DNA of 64,000 bases from Citricoccus muralis (lineage in GTDB: Bacteria; Actinomycetota; Actinomycetes; Actinomycetales; Micrococcaceae). A model generated the notes under the pieces. The model was given only the letters and a program-made list of their open reading frames with translations. It did no database searches and had not been told where the DNA came from. Location of the stretch: assembly GCF_029637705.1 (NCBI RefSeq), contig NZ_CP121252.1, positions 1,116,001 through 1,180,000 of the forward strand. Reading direction: 5' to 3'. This document shows positions 8,563 to 18,179 of the stretch, in pieces (the stretch's first letter is position 1; each line of letters opens with the position of its first letter). Both the position numbers and the translations under genes were made by a program.

Positions 8563-9732
8563 ATGACCATCGGAGTGGACCCGATGCCCGGCAGTGACAC
8601 CAGCAGCACCACCAACACCGCTGACAACAGTGTGGTGGCACTAGACCTGCCGGGCGGACTCCGCTACGCCGATCTCGGCCGCTTCGATTTCGAGACCGGC
8701 GGCCGGCTCCCGCAGATCCGGCTGGCCTATGAGACCTGGGGCGAGCTCAACAGTGACGGTAGCAATGCCATCCTGATCGAGCACGCGCTCACCGGTAATT
8801 CCCATGTTGCCGCCTCCGACGCCTCGGACGAACCCGGCTGGTGGGAGGGCCTGGTCGGTCCGGGCCGCCCCATCGACACCGAAAAGTGGTTCGTGGTGTC
8901 GGCGAACATGCTCGGCGGTTGCGACGGTTCCACCGGTCCTTCGAGTCTCGACGATGACGGTCGGGCCTGGGGGTCGCGCTTCCCGTTTGTCACCATCCGC
9001 GACGCCGTGCACGCCGAGGCCCGACTGGCGGATGCCCTTGGAATCCGGGTCTGGCATGCCGTGCTGGGCGGTTCGATGGGCGGCGCCCGGGCTCTGGAAT
9101 GGGCCGCCACCTATCCGGACCGGGTGCGTGGTTTCGGGGTGTTCGCTGCCGGTGCGCACTCCACCGCCGAACAGATCGCTTTCGCTCAGGCGCAGGTGGA
9201 GGCCATCCGGTTGGATCCGAACTTCCACGGCGGTGACTACTACGACGCCGACCAAGTTCCCTCCGGTGGTCTGGGGATCGCCCGTCGTATCGCGCATATC
9301 ACCTACCGGTCGGAAGCGGAGCTGGAGGCGCGGTTCGGCCGCGCGGCCCAGCCCGGGGAGGACCCTTTCGGTTCGCCGACCCGTCGCAACGGCCGCTACC
9401 AGGTCGAGTCGTACCTGGATTACAAGGCGATCAGCTTGGCCAAGCGGTTCGACGCGAACAGCTACCTTGCGCTCACGGAAGCGCTGATGTCACACGACGT
9501 CGGCCGCAACCGCGGGGGAGAAGCGGCAGCGTTGAGCCGGGTGACGGCGACGCCGTTCATCGCAGCGGTGACGTCGGACCGGCTCTACCTACCGGAACAG
9601 TCGGATCAGCTGGCCGCGCAGCTGCCCGGGGACGTTCGGGTGTACATGATCGACTCACCGATCGGTCACGACGGGTTCCTCACAGACCTGGAGCAGCTTT
9701 TTGACGAACTGGTCGAGACCCTGAGCCTGTAA
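8563..9732 (+). CDS. metX: Homoserine O-acetyltransferase
   Basis: An alpha/beta-hydrolase-fold acyltransferase of 389 residues that supplies O-acetylhomoserine to MetY. The nucleophile is Ser at about residue 171 in LGGSMGGARALEW. The other triad members are Asp near 339 (TSDRLYLP) and His near 369 (SPIGHDGFL). The family N-terminal marker EHALTGNSH is present. The ATG has a good purine-rich site (GCAGGAACAC) and lies 58 bases after metY. The gene is probably co-transcribed and under the same riboswitch. Confidence 0.95.
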   Translation: MTIGVDPMPGSDTSSTTNTADNSVVALDLPGGLRYADLGRFDFETGGRLPQIRLAYETWGELNSDGSNAILIEHALTGNSHVAASDASDEPGWWEGLVGPGRPIDTEKWFVVSANMLGGCDGSTGPSSLDDDGRAWGSRFPFVTIRDAVHAEARLADALGIRVWHAVLGGSMGGARALEWAATYPDRVRGFGVFAAGAHSTAEQIAFAQAQVEAIRLDPNFHGGDYYDADQVPSGGLGIARRIAHITYRSEAELEARFGRAAQPGEDPFGSPTRRNGRYQVESYLDYKAISLAKRFDANSYLALTEALMSHDVGRNRGGEAAALSRVTATPFIAAVTSDRLYLPEQSDQLAAQLPGDVRVYMIDSPIGHDGFLTDLEQLFDELVETLSL

Positions 9733-9762
9733 TTGTCGCGGCTCGTGTAGCGTCACGGGACG

Positions 9763-10629
9763 TCAGCGAGCGGACTCGCCGTGATCGTCGGACGGCTCTT
9801 CGTGCGGGTCGCTGCCCTGAGGCATCGGGGCACCGAACATGGGTGCCGCCGTCGGGCGCTTCGCCGTCGTGTGGTCGCCGGAAGATTGGCCGCGCAATCG
9901 TCGCAGCACCCACGGCAACAGGTGGTCCTTCGCCCAGATCGCGTCGGCGGTACGTGCCTGACGCCAGGTTCGTTCTACCGGGGGTTTCGGCTCCAACGGG
10001 GAAAGCTGGTGCGGCACGTTCAGGGTGTCGAGAACCATGGAAGCGATGGTGTGATGACCGGTGGCCGAAAAATGCAGCCGGTCCTCGGCCCACATCTCCG
10101 GTCGCGTCAGCTCACGCAGTGCCCACATATCGGCGACGACGGCGTCGTGCCGGGCCGCCACCGCCCGCACGTTTTCATTGTAGATGGCCACTTTGCCACG
10201 AATCCGCCCCATCACCGGGGTGTCTCGGATATCGGGGCCGTTGAACACGACGACGGTGGCGCCACTGCCCGTCAGGCGCTCGACCACCGCATCCAGCTCG
10301 GTGGCGATGACATCGGGATCACCGGAGGGGCGTAGCACGTCGTTTCCGCCGGCGCAGATGGAGATCAGGTCGGGCTGTAGTGCGAGTGCCGGTTCCACTT
10401 GCTCGTCGCGAATCTGGCCCAGCAGCCGGCCGCGGATAGCGAGGTTGGCGTACGAGAAGTCCTGATCGGCGGGTACGGTTCGGGCCAGTTCCTCGGCCAC
10501 GCGGTCGGCCCAGCCTCGGTGGTATTCGGGATGATCGTCGAGGGGTTGGGGGTCGCCGATGCCCTCGGTGAAAGAGTCTCCGATGGCGACGTACCGGCGC
10601 CACGGGTGTGGAGTGAGAAGAGCATTCAT
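9763..10629 (-). CDS. SGNH/GDSL-family hydrolase
   Basis: A protein of 288 residues with the GDSL esterase blocks in order: GDSFTEG (nucleophile Ser at about residue 19), the block II glycine region, GGND (block III, near 95), and EDRLHFSATGH (block V Asp/His, near 183). There is no signal peptide, so it is probably cytoplasmic. The C-terminal ~50 residues are polar and low in complexity. These enzymes hydrolyse lipid or carbohydrate esters; the substrate is not known here. It converges on metX. Confidence 0.88.
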   Translation of the reverse strand: MNALLTPHPWRRYVAIGDSFTEGIGDPQPLDDHPEYHRGWADRVAEELARTVPADQDFSYANLAIRGRLLGQIRDEQVEPALALQPDLISICAGGNDVLRPSGDPDVIATELDAVVERLTGSGATVVVFNGPDIRDTPVMGRIRGKVAIYNENVRAVAARHDAVVADMWALRELTRPEMWAEDRLHFSATGHHTIASMVLDTLNVPHQLSPLEPKPPVERTWRQARTADAIWAKDHLLPWVLRRLRGQSSGDHTTAKRPTAAPMFGAPMPQGSDPHEEPSDDHGESAR

Positions 10630-10831
10630 CTTTCCATTCTGTCATTATCTGTCGTCTTGCCAACTTTCGAGTAACCCCACGATCGGCCAGCGATGCCTGG
10701 TGGACCATGGGGTGCAGGTCGATGGTGACGCTGATCTGCGGGCGGGTCGTTCGGGACAGCCTCGGTGGAGTCGGCCGGGGAATCGGTGGGAGAGGCCATG
10801 CGCCGGGCCAAGCCGGCAGGCGCCCGGCCTT

Positions 10832-10837
10832 TACACT
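10832..10837 (+). promoter_or_regulatory. -10 box of a probable leaderless promoter for the esterase gene
   Basis: TACACT stands seven bases before the ATG at 10845, the same arrangement as at 2408, 14448 and 37411. Confidence 0.5.
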
Positions 10838-10844
10838 GGTGAGT

Positions 10845-11546
10845 ATGGCTGAATCCTGGAACCCCACCGTGCGCTGGTCCCGACCCGAACACGAACGCGA
10901 GGGCACCGATCTCCTCGTATTCCTCCACGGCTACGGCGCCAACGAACACGATCTGTTCCCGCTGTCCCAGTACCTTCCGCAGCGCTACACGGTCGCCTCG
11001 GTGCGCGCCCCGATGGCCATGGAATTCGGCGGCGTCGTGCAGGGGTACACCTGGTTCCCGCTCGCTCAAGACATGGGATCCGACCCCGCACTCGTGCACC
11101 AAGCCACGGTGGACCTGCAGTCATGGGTGGCCGCACAGCGCTCGCAGTTCCGTTCCGTCAGTCTCCTCGGATTCTCCATGGGCATGGTGATGGCTACCTC
11201 GCTGCTACGCATGGAACCCACCGCATATGACCGCATCGTGGGACTCTCCGGTTTCGTCATCAATATTGACCCCGACAGCCCCGCTATCCGCTACCCCGTG
11301 GATGATGCCCTGCGCTCGTTGTTTCACGACGACGAGGTCGCTGTTGCCCGTCCGAAGGTGTTCTGGGGCCGGGACCCGCAGGATCCCATCATCCCGGTCG
11401 AGCAGGTGGACTACGCCCGCAGCTGGCTCAGCGACCATGTAGAGCTCACCGCGGAACAGTATTCCGGCGTCGGGCATGGCATCCACCCCAACGAAATTCA
11501 GGACGTCGCCCGGTTTCTCGAGCAGAGCCCCCACGCCGCAGAGTAA
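10845..11546 (+). CDS. Phospholipase/carboxylesterase-like alpha/beta hydrolase
   Basis: A protein of 233 residues of the Abhydrolase_2 (carboxylesterase/acyl-protein thioesterase-like) family. It has FLHGYGANEHD (oxyanion region, residues about 28-38), the nucleophile elbow GFSMG with Ser near 111, an Asp in DPQDPIIP near 180, and His in GVGHGIHPNE near 210. The ATG at 10845 was chosen because the family begins just before the HGYG motif and because a -10 box sits directly upstream. The longer frame from 10707 adds an unlikely Gly/Arg-rich leader. It is cytoplasmic and probably handles short-chain esters. Confidence 0.85.
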   Translation: MAESWNPTVRWSRPEHEREGTDLLVFLHGYGANEHDLFPLSQYLPQRYTVASVRAPMAMEFGGVVQGYTWFPLAQDMGSDPALVHQATVDLQSWVAAQRSQFRSVSLLGFSMGMVMATSLLRMEPTAYDRIVGLSGFVINIDPDSPAIRYPVDDALRSLFHDDEVAVARPKVFWGRDPQDPIIPVEQVDYARSWLSDHVELTAEQYSGVGHGIHPNEIQDVARFLEQSPHAAE

Positions 11547-11644
11547 GTCCAGCGGTCAGGGACGCGTCATCACCGGTTCACCTTCCGGCCATGATGGCTC
11601 CCTAGGGTGAGCGAGTCATTGACTCACCGTGAAGGAGCCCACCC

Positions 11645-14044
11645 ATGTCTTCATTCCGTCACCGCGCGGGCGCTGCCGCCCCGCTGATGGTGCTGGCGCT
11701 GGTCGTCACTCCGGCCACCGCGCTGGCCGATACCACCGAACAGCCCGGCACCCCTGACGATGCAGCCGGCGAAACCGCCACGCTGACCCTGCTGAACTTC
11801 AACGATTTCCACGGTCGACTCAACGACGACGGTCTGGCGATGGCGAAGAACATCGAGGCCGAGCGCGAGGCCAACCCGAACTCGCTGCTGGTCTCCGCCG
11901 GTGACAACGTGGGCGGCACCCTGTTCGTTTCCTCCGCCAGCGACGACAACCCGACCTTGGACTTCCTGAACGTGCTGGGCCTTCAGGCCTCCGCCCTGGG
12001 TAACCACGAGTTCGATCAGGGCCGCGAAGACCTGGACACCCGCATCGTGGAGCGCTCCGCGTTCCCGCAGTTGGGCGCCAACGTGCTGGAAGCCGACGGC
12101 GAACCGGCCTACGAGCCCTACACGCTGCTGGAGACCGAATCCGGTCACACCGTCGCCGTCATCGGGGCCGTCACCCCTGAGACCACCACACTGGTCAGCC
12201 CCGCCGGCATTGCCGATCTGACGTTCGCGGATCCCGTGGAGCATGTGAACCGCTACGCTGAGGCCCTTTCGGATGGCGACGACGCCAACGGTGAAGCCGA
12301 CATCATCGTCGCCGCTTACCACGAGGGAGTGAGCCAGGCTGATCCGCTCAACGCCCCGATCGTCACCGACACTCACGCCGCCGTGGACGTCATCTTCACC
12401 GGTCACACCCACCAGGAGTACATCATCGACGCCCCGGTCCCCGGTGACGCGGAGCGTACCCGCCCAGTGATGCAGTCCGGTGAGTACGCCGACCATCTCG
12501 GCACCGTCGACCTGGAGATCTCCGCCGACGGCGAGGTCCTCGGCTACACGGCCGAGAACATTGCCTCCGTGGTGCCCGAGAGCGACGACGAGTACGCCCA
12601 GTTCGAGGCGGAGATTGCCGCGAACCCGATGCTGGCCGAGCTCAGCTCTATTATCGACGACGCCGAGGCTGTGGCCGATGAGGTGGGCAGCGTCGAGATG
12701 GGCACCATTCAGGATTACGTGACCACCGGCATCCGCGAGGGCGAGGGCGGGATGAACTTCGACCAGCGCGACCTGGAGTCCACCATGGGTCACCTGGTGG
12801 CCGACGCCTGGCTGTACGCTGCGAACGAGACCGAAACCGGCGCCGGCGAGGTTGACTTCGGCATCGTCAACCCCGGTGGTCTGCGTGACGAGTTCCCGGG
12901 CGGTCTGCGCGGCGACCAGTCGCTTCAGGTTCCGGCCACACTCACCGTGGCTCAGGCCGTGGGTGTGAACCCGTTTGCTAACACCCTGTTCTTGGTGGAC
13001 ATCACTGGTGCGCAACTGCGCGAGACCTTGGAGCAGCAGTGGCAGACTTCGGCCTCCGGTGAAGTCCCGGGCCGTCCGTTCCTGCAGTTGGGCCTGTCGG
13101 AGAACGTGCGCTACACCTACACCACCGAGGTGCGCACCTCCGGGGACGACACCGTGGGCCACGACACTCGCGGATCGAACATCGACCAGATCTGGGTCAA
13201 CGACGTTCCGGTGCTCGACGAGGACGTGTTCACCGTCGCTCTGCCGTCCTTCCTGGCGGCCGGTGGCGACAACTTTCGCGCCCTGGCCAACGGTCATAAC
13301 CACCGCGACACCGGACTGATCGACACCGACGCGTTCCACAACTACGTGCAGGACGGTCTCGGCGGCGAGGTCGGCCCGCGCTACAACAAGCAGGCCGTGC
13401 AGCTGACCGAGCTGGCTGATGAAATTTCCGTCGACGGCGAACTGAGCCTGACCTTGGCCGATCTGGGCGTGCAGTCGTTCGCCGCCCCCGACGCCGGCCA
13501 ACTGACCGCCGAGATCGCCGCCTACCCCGGTGACGATGCTCACGAGCCGCTGGCGGATGACACCTACCAGTTGTTGGGCACTGTGGCGGTGGATGCCGAC
13601 TCCGCTTCGGCTGCCGTTTCGCTGAACCTGGCCGAGGCACAGCTGAGCGCCGGCACCCACGTGCTGCGCTTCACCGATGCCACCACTGGCACCGTCGTGA
13701 CCCGCACCGTCGAGCTGGTGGGTTCCACCGACGACGCCGACAACACCGGTGGCAGTGGGACAGGCGACGTCACTGCCACCCCGACCCCGAGCACCGGCGG
13801 CTCGGGCGGTTCCGGCGGTGGTTCGGTTGGTTCGGATGACAACACCGACAACACCGACAACGCCGGTGGCGCCGACAACACGGACGGTGCAGACAACACC
13901 AGCGACGCAAAGACTGCCGGCAAGGATCGCGGCGGCGCTCTGGCCGCCACCGGTGCGGAAATCACCGGTCTGGCCCTCGGCGCGCTGCTGATCCTTGGCA
14001 CCGGCGTCACCCTGTTCCTGGTGCGCCGCCGCAGCGCCCACTGA
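11645..14044 (+). CDS. Secreted, wall-anchored 5'-nucleotidase / metallophosphatase
   Basis: A protein of 799 residues. A signal peptide ends at ALADT near residue 29. The calcineurin-like domain follows with all metal motifs: NFNDFHGRL near 53, GDNVGG near 87, GNHEFDQG near 120 and GHTHQEY near 256. The 5'-nucleotidase C-terminal domain spans about 355-560. A Thr/Gly/Ser/Asp/Asn-rich linker leads to LAATG, a hydrophobic segment and RRR. LAxTG is the motif used by class E sortases of high-GC Gram-positives. The enzyme would release phosphate and nucleosides from extracellular nucleotides. Confidence 0.92.
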   Translation: MSSFRHRAGAAAPLMVLALVVTPATALADTTEQPGTPDDAAGETATLTLLNFNDFHGRLNDDGLAMAKNIEAEREANPNSLLVSAGDNVGGTLFVSSASDDNPTLDFLNVLGLQASALGNHEFDQGREDLDTRIVERSAFPQLGANVLEADGEPAYEPYTLLETESGHTVAVIGAVTPETTTLVSPAGIADLTFADPVEHVNRYAEALSDGDDANGEADIIVAAYHEGVSQADPLNAPIVTDTHAAVDVIFTGHTHQEYIIDAPVPGDAERTRPVMQSGEYADHLGTVDLEISADGEVLGYTAENIASVVPESDDEYAQFEAEIAANPMLAELSSIIDDAEAVADEVGSVEMGTIQDYVTTGIREGEGGMNFDQRDLESTMGHLVADAWLYAANETETGAGEVDFGIVNPGGLRDEFPGGLRGDQSLQVPATLTVAQAVGVNPFANTLFLVDITGAQLRETLEQQWQTSASGEVPGRPFLQLGLSENVRYTYTTEVRTSGDDTVGHDTRGSNIDQIWVNDVPVLDEDVFTVALPSFLAAGGDNFRALANGHNHRDTGLIDTDAFHNYVQDGLGGEVGPRYNKQAVQLTELADEISVDGELSLTLADLGVQSFAAPDAGQLTAEIAAYPGDDAHEPLADDTYQLLGTVAVDADSASAAVSLNLAEAQLSAGTHVLRFTDATTGTVVTRTVELVGSTDDADNTGGSGTGDVTATPTPSTGGSGGSGGGSVGSDDNTDNTDNAGGADNTDGADNTSDAKTAGKDRGGALAATGAEITGLALGALLILGTGVTLFLVRRRSAH

Positions 14045-14090
14045 GCGGAGTAAGACCGGCTCGCTGACGCACCCGCTCCACCGGAGCACA

Positions 14091-14139
14091 GCAGGGGCCG
14101 CCGGAGTTCATCCTCCGGCGGCCCCTGCTGCTGTTGTTT
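14091..14139 (+). terminator. Strong terminator hairpin between convergent genes
   Basis: GCAGGGGCCGCCGGAG (14091-14106) is perfectly complementary to CTCCGGCGGCCCCTGC (14113-14128), with a six-base loop. TGCTGTTGTTT follows. It ends the nucleotidase gene and, read from the other strand, lies downstream of the convergent S4 gene. Confidence 0.85.
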
Positions 14140-14152
14140 CGTGGTCGGCCGG

Positions 14153-14386
14153 TCAGTCTTCGTCGTCGTGGGTGATCAGGAGACGTTCCTCACCGAAGAC
14201 GATCACATCGCCGGGGTGCAGCTGGCGCCCGCGGCGGGTCTCCACTTCGTCGTTCACGGAGACCTCACCGTGCTCGATCACGTGCCGGGCATGCACGCCA
14301 TCTTCCACCACATTCGCCAGCTTCAGGGCCTGGCCCAGGCGGATCATGTCATCGCGGATCTGGACCGGTTGCGTTTCATCGCTCAT
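14153..14386 (-). CDS. Small RNA-binding S4 domain protein
   Basis: A protein of 77 residues made almost entirely of one S4 domain: IRLGQALKLANVVEDGVHARHVIEHGEVSVNDEVETRRG at about 15-53, then LHPGDVIVFG. These small S4 proteins (YaaA/YbcJ-like) bind RNA, probably rRNA or tRNA. The start at 14386 (MSDETQ) was chosen over a longer frame because the family begins a few residues before the S4 core. It is divergent from glyS. Confidence 0.85.
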   Translation of the reverse strand: MSDETQPVQIRDDMIRLGQALKLANVVEDGVHARHVIEHGEVSVNDEVETRRGRQLHPGDVIVFGEERLLITHDDED

Positions 14387-14447
14387 GGTCCCATTGTCGC
14401 AGGCACGCCGCCTCCGGATCGAGATGAGCAAAACCGGTGCGGCCACG

Positions 14448-14453
14448 TAGACT
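14448..14453 (+). promoter_or_regulatory. -10 box (TAGACT) upstream of glyS
   Basis: TAGACT is followed by six bases and an in-frame GTG at 14460, exactly the leaderless pattern at 2408. If used, glycyl-tRNA synthetase would start at that GTG with 18 extra residues, or the transcript would carry a 54-base leader to the ATG at 14514. Confidence 0.55.
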
Positions 14454-14513
14454 GGGGCGGTGACGTCGACTCCGCCGTCACCCCACCTTCGACCCCACGG
14501 AAGTGATAGACCT

Positions 14514-15893
14514 ATGGCTGCACCGTCCACTCTCGACCAGGTGATCTCTCTGGCCAAGCGCCGGGGATTCGTGTTCCAGGCCGGTGAAATCTACGGCGGT
14601 TCGCGCTCGGCCTGGGATTATGGGCCCTTAGGTGTGGAGCTGAAGGAAAACATCAAGCAGCAGTGGTGGAACACTTTTGTCCGCTCCCGCGCAGACATGG
14701 TGGGGCTGGATTCTTCCATCATTCTGCCGCGCGATGTGTGGAAGGCCTCCGGTCACGTGGAGACCTTCACCGACCCGCTGATCGAGTGCACCTCCTGCCA
14801 CCGCCGCCACCGTCAGGACCACCTGCAGGAGGCCTACCAGGCGAAGAAGGGCAGCTGGCCGGAGACCATGGACGATGTCGTCTGCCCCGACTGCGGCACC
14901 CGAGGCCAGTGGACCGAACCGCAGCTGTTCTCCGGGCTTGTCAAGACCTACCTGGGCCCCGTGGATAACGAAGAGGGCCTGCACTACATGCGCCCGGAAA
15001 CCGCCCAGGGCATCTTCGTAAACTTCCTCAACGTGGTCAACGCCGCCCGCAAGAAGCCGCCGTTCGGCATCGGCCAGATTGGTAAGGCGTTCCGCAACGA
15101 GATCACCCCGGGTAACTTCATCTTCCGCACCCGAGAATTCGAGCAGATGGAGATCGAGTACTTCGTGCACCCGGACGAGGCCGGCACCCACTTCGACACC
15201 TGGGTGGAAGACTGCTGGAACTGGTTTGTGGACCTGGGCATCAACCCGGACCACCTGCGCAAGTTCGACGTCCCCGCCGACGAGCGCGCCCACTACTCCG
15301 ACGGCACCATCGACCTGGAGTATAAGTTCGGGTTCCAGGGCTCCGAATGGGGCGAGCTGATGGGTATCGCCAACCGCACCGACTACGACTTGGGTCAGCA
15401 CACTCAGCACTCGGGCACGAAGATGCAGTACTTCGACCAGGGCTCCGGGGAACGCTACACCCCGTACGTCATCGAGCCCAGCTTCGGTCTGACCCGCTCC
15501 ATGATGGCGTTTTTGGTGGATGCCTACGCCGAGGACGAGGCGCCCAACACCAAGGGCGGCGTCGACGTGCGTACCGTGCTGAAGCTGGATCCGCGCCTGG
15601 CTCCGGTGAAGGCCGCTGTGCTGCCGCTGTCCAAGAAGGAAGAGCTGGCGCCGACCGCCCAGAACCTGGCCGCCGAACTGCGCAAGAACTGGAATATCGA
15701 CTACGACGAGTCGGGTGCAATCGGACGCCGCTACCGCCGCCAGGACGAGATCGGCACGCCGTTCTGCATCACCGTCGACTTCGACACCCTGGAAGACCAA
15801 GCGGTGACGATTCGTGAGCGCGACACCATGAACCAGGAGCGCGTGGGGCTGACCCAGGTGCGGAGCTGGCTGGCGGAGCGCCTGAGCCGATGA
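14514..15893 (+). CDS. glyS: Glycyl-tRNA synthetase (dimeric, class II)
   Basis: An enzyme of 459 residues that charges tRNA-Gly. It has the eukaryote-like dimeric form: [15 protein letters not shown] at the N-terminus, a zinc-ribbon-like CxxC (CTSCHRRH near 95 and CPDCGTRG near 128), motif 2 in [28 protein letters not shown] near 195, and the C-terminal anticodon-binding domain. The ATG at 14514 matches the usual family start (MA..STLD). An in-frame GTG at 14460 right behind a -10 box is an alternative start. The next gene overlaps its stop (ATGA). Confidence 0.95.
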   Translation: MAAPSTLDQVISLAKRRGFVFQAGEIYGGSRSAWDYGPLGVELKENIKQQWWNTFVRSRADMVGLDSSIILPRDVWKASGHVETFTDPLIECTSCHRRHRQDHLQEAYQAKKGSWPETMDDVVCPDCGTRGQWTEPQLFSGLVKTYLGPVDNEEGLHYMRPETAQGIFVNFLNVVNAARKKPPFGIGQIGKAFRNEITPGNFIFRTREFEQMEIEYFVHPDEAGTHFDTWVEDCWNWFVDLGINPDHLRKFDVPADERAHYSDGTIDLEYKFGFQGSEWGELMGIANRTDYDLGQHTQHSGTKMQYFDQGSGERYTPYVIEPSFGLTRSMMAFLVDAYAEDEAPNTKGGVDVRTVLKLDPRLAPVKAAVLPLSKKEELAPTAQNLAAELRKNWNIDYDESGAIGRRYRRQDEIGTPFCITVDFDTLEDQAVTIRERDTMNQERVGLTQVRSWLAERLSR

Positions 15894-16807
15894 GCATCAC
15901 GCTGCGCCCGTGGCAGGACGGCGACGACCTGCGCTTGTTGGAAATTTTCGGCGACGCCGAGAACCCGCAGCAGCATCAGGACCGGGCGCTGTTGCGGGCG
16001 GCATCGGACACCCCTTTCACCCGCTGTCTAGTGGCCGAGGACGCCGGGGTGCCGGTGGCTGCCGCCGTCGTGTCGGCCTCGGCGGTGCACCCTCAGCGGC
16101 TCTGGTTCTATGCGGAGACTGCCGCGTCGGAACGCCGTCGTGGGATCGCCACTACGCTGCTGACCGCACTGCGCGAGGAGATCGGCGCGACGTCGGTCGA
16201 TGTTCCGTCCGCGCTGAAAACGAGGTTCGCCGAGCCGTCCCCGGGTACAGAGGGCTTCCTCACCGCTCAGGGTTTCGCCCCCATCCAGACCTCGCGGCGC
16301 GTGGTGGTGGGTCCCGGGTCTCTGGCCGTGCCCGAATTCACCGAGGACGGGCTCCAATTGCAGGACCTGGCCACCGGTTCGGTGGAGCTGACCGGCATGG
16401 TGCAGCGTTTCTACGAGGCCACCCACGAGTGGGATCCGGCGCAGGTGAGCCTGGGTCGAATCCAGCAACTCCTGCTCGCGCCCGAGACCGGTGCCGGCGG
16501 TGCGGTGGTGCTGCGTGACAGGCCCCAGGCCGCCGGGGGGCGGATTCTCTCCTTTGCGGTGTCCTACTCGGCGATGCGCGACGACGAACACATCACTGAG
16601 GTGCTGCTGGGCTGGAACCCGGACCTTTCCGAGACCGAGGCGCAGTTCGCCCTGGCCGGTTTGCTGGCCATGCTCACCACGCAGCACCCGGTGGAGCTGG
16701 AAGTGGATGAGTCGATGGTCCCGCTGCTGCCGATCATCGACGGACTGATTCATACTGGTCACGCCCGGGAAACGCTCACCACGAGGATCCTCGCCACCGA
16801 TGCCTGA
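15890..16807 (+). CDS. GNAT family N-acetyltransferase
   Basis: A protein of 305 residues. The N-terminal half is a GNAT fold, with an acetyl-CoA loop [13 protein letters not shown] near residues 82-94 preceded by a beta-strand with LWFYAE. The C-terminal half looks like a second, degenerate GNAT unit without a clear acetyl-CoA loop. Its ATG overlaps the glyS stop as ATGA, so translation is probably coupled. It overlaps the next gene by 8 bases. The acceptor substrate is unknown. Confidence 0.78.
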   Translation: MSITLRPWQDGDDLRLLEIFGDAENPQQHQDRALLRAASDTPFTRCLVAEDAGVPVAAAVVSASAVHPQRLWFYAETAASERRRGIATTLLTALREEIGATSVDVPSALKTRFAEPSPGTEGFLTAQGFAPIQTSRRVVVGPGSLAVPEFTEDGLQLQDLATGSVELTGMVQRFYEATHEWDPAQVSLGRIQQLLLAPETGAGGAVVLRDRPQAAGGRILSFAVSYSAMRDDEHITEVLLGWNPDLSETEAQFALAGLLAMLTTQHPVELEVDESMVPLLPIIDGLIHTGHARETLTTRILATDA

Positions 16808-18179
16808 GGCGCCGGAACAGCAGGGTCACGAGGGCCACGGGCACGGGTTGCCCGCCGGCCCCTCAGCCGACTGGCTGCTCGGCGGGAGTCGATCGTCCCG
16901 GCGTCGGGTCACCGTGGCGCTCACCGCCATTCTGGCCCCGCTGACCGTGCTGCTCATCGGGGCGATGTTCGTGCTCTGGCCCTCCGGGTCTTACCAGGAG
17001 CTCTCGCTGGATAATCCGTACGGCACCGCCGAGGGATTCAGCATGGTCAACTCCACCGTCACCGACACGCTGCCCCGGGACTGCACCGGCCAGACCGGAG
17101 TGCTGGATACCTCCCAGGGCACCACCACCCAGATGCCCGACGGCACGGAGCTGTCCTGCATCTACGCCGTCGTCGATGTGGACGACAGCGCGGATCTGCC
17201 CGCGGACAGCCACGAGCAGGCCTATGTCGAAATTCCTCCGGACATCACCGCCTCTATGGACGTGGAACCCGGCGACCGGCTGCGCGTGATTATCCTGAAC
17301 GGGCTCTCCGAGATCGACGGGTACGAGGAAGCGGTGTTCGTCGACTTCCAGCGCACCGTGCCGGTGGCGTTGCTGGCCGGACTCTACGCGCTCGTCGTGT
17401 TGGCGGTGGCTCGGTGGCGGGGCCTGCGCTCGATCATCGGGCTGGTGCTATCCTTCGGCGTTATCTTCGGATTCATGATTCCGGCTCTGCTGGAGGGTGG
17501 ACCGCCGCTTTGGGTAGGCCTGGTGGGTTGCTGCCTGATCATGGTGGTGGTGCTCTACTTTGCCCACGGTTTCTCGTTACGTACGACGACGGCGCTGCTC
17601 GGCACCCTGCTCGGGCTGGGGTTGACCGCGCTGCTGGCCCTGTGGGGGACCGAAGCTGCCTATCTCGTGGGCCTGGGGGAGGAATACTCCTATATTCTGG
17701 CGTCCGTGGTGCCGGAGGTTCGGCTGTCGGGCATCGTGCTGTGCGGCCTGCTGATTGCCGGACTCGGGGTGCTCAACGATGTGACCATCACCCAGTCTTC
17801 GGCGGTGTGGGAGCTCCAGGCGGCGAACCCGAGGACGTCTTCACGCGAGCTGTTTGCCGCGGGGATGCGCATCGGTCGTGACCACATCGCCTCCACCGTG
17901 TACACCATCGCGTTCGCCTACGCGGGGGCGGCGATGCCGGCGCTGATGGTGATTTCGCTGTACGACCGGTCCCTGCTGGAGACCTTGACCTCGGGGGAGA
18001 TGGTCGAAGAGGTGGTGCGGATTCTGATCGGCTCGATCGGGCTGGTGCTGGCGATCCCGATCACCACCGGCATCGCCGTCGTCGTTGCCAAAGCCGTGGC
18101 CCAGGATGACGCGCATCCTGTGCCGTCACCGGATGACGAAATTCAGGCGCCGAGGCCTTCCGGCCCGTCCAGGTCATAG
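16800..18179 (+). CDS. YibE/F-like multi-pass membrane protein
   Basis: A protein of 459 residues. The N-terminus is His/Gly-rich (HEGHGHG), followed by a transmembrane segment near 35-60 and an extracytoplasmic domain of ~120 residues. About seven transmembrane helices follow from residue 180 to the end, matching the YibE/F family. Family function is unknown, although a role in transport or export has been suggested. It starts inside the GNAT gene, and its 3' end overlaps the convergent lipoprotein gene by 37 bases. Confidence 0.83.
   Translation: MPEAPEQQGHEGHGHGLPAGPSADWLLGGSRSSRRRVTVALTAILAPLTVLLIGAMFVLWPSGSYQELSLDNPYGTAEGFSMVNSTVTDTLPRDCTGQTGVLDTSQGTTTQMPDGTELSCIYAVVDVDDSADLPADSHEQAYVEIPPDITASMDVEPGDRLRVIILNGLSEIDGYEEAVFVDFQRTVPVALLAGLYALVVLAVARWRGLRSIIGLVLSFGVIFGFMIPALLEGGPPLWVGLVGCCLIMVVVLYFAHGFSLRTTTALLGTLLGLGLTALLALWGTEAAYLVGLGEEYSYILASVVPEVRLSGIVLCGLLIAGLGVLNDVTITQSSAVWELQAANPRTSSRELFAAGMRIGRDHIASTVYTIAFAYAGAAMPALMVISLYDRSLLETLTSGEMVEEVVRILIGSIGLVLAIPITTGIAVVVAKAVAQDDAHPVPSPDDEIQAPRPSGPSRS

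Noticed and set aside
11651-14089. An 812-codon minus-strand frame opposite the 5'-nucleotidase
   Set aside because: It is His/Val/Gly-rich antisense of a gene with complete domain motifs, signal peptide and anchor.
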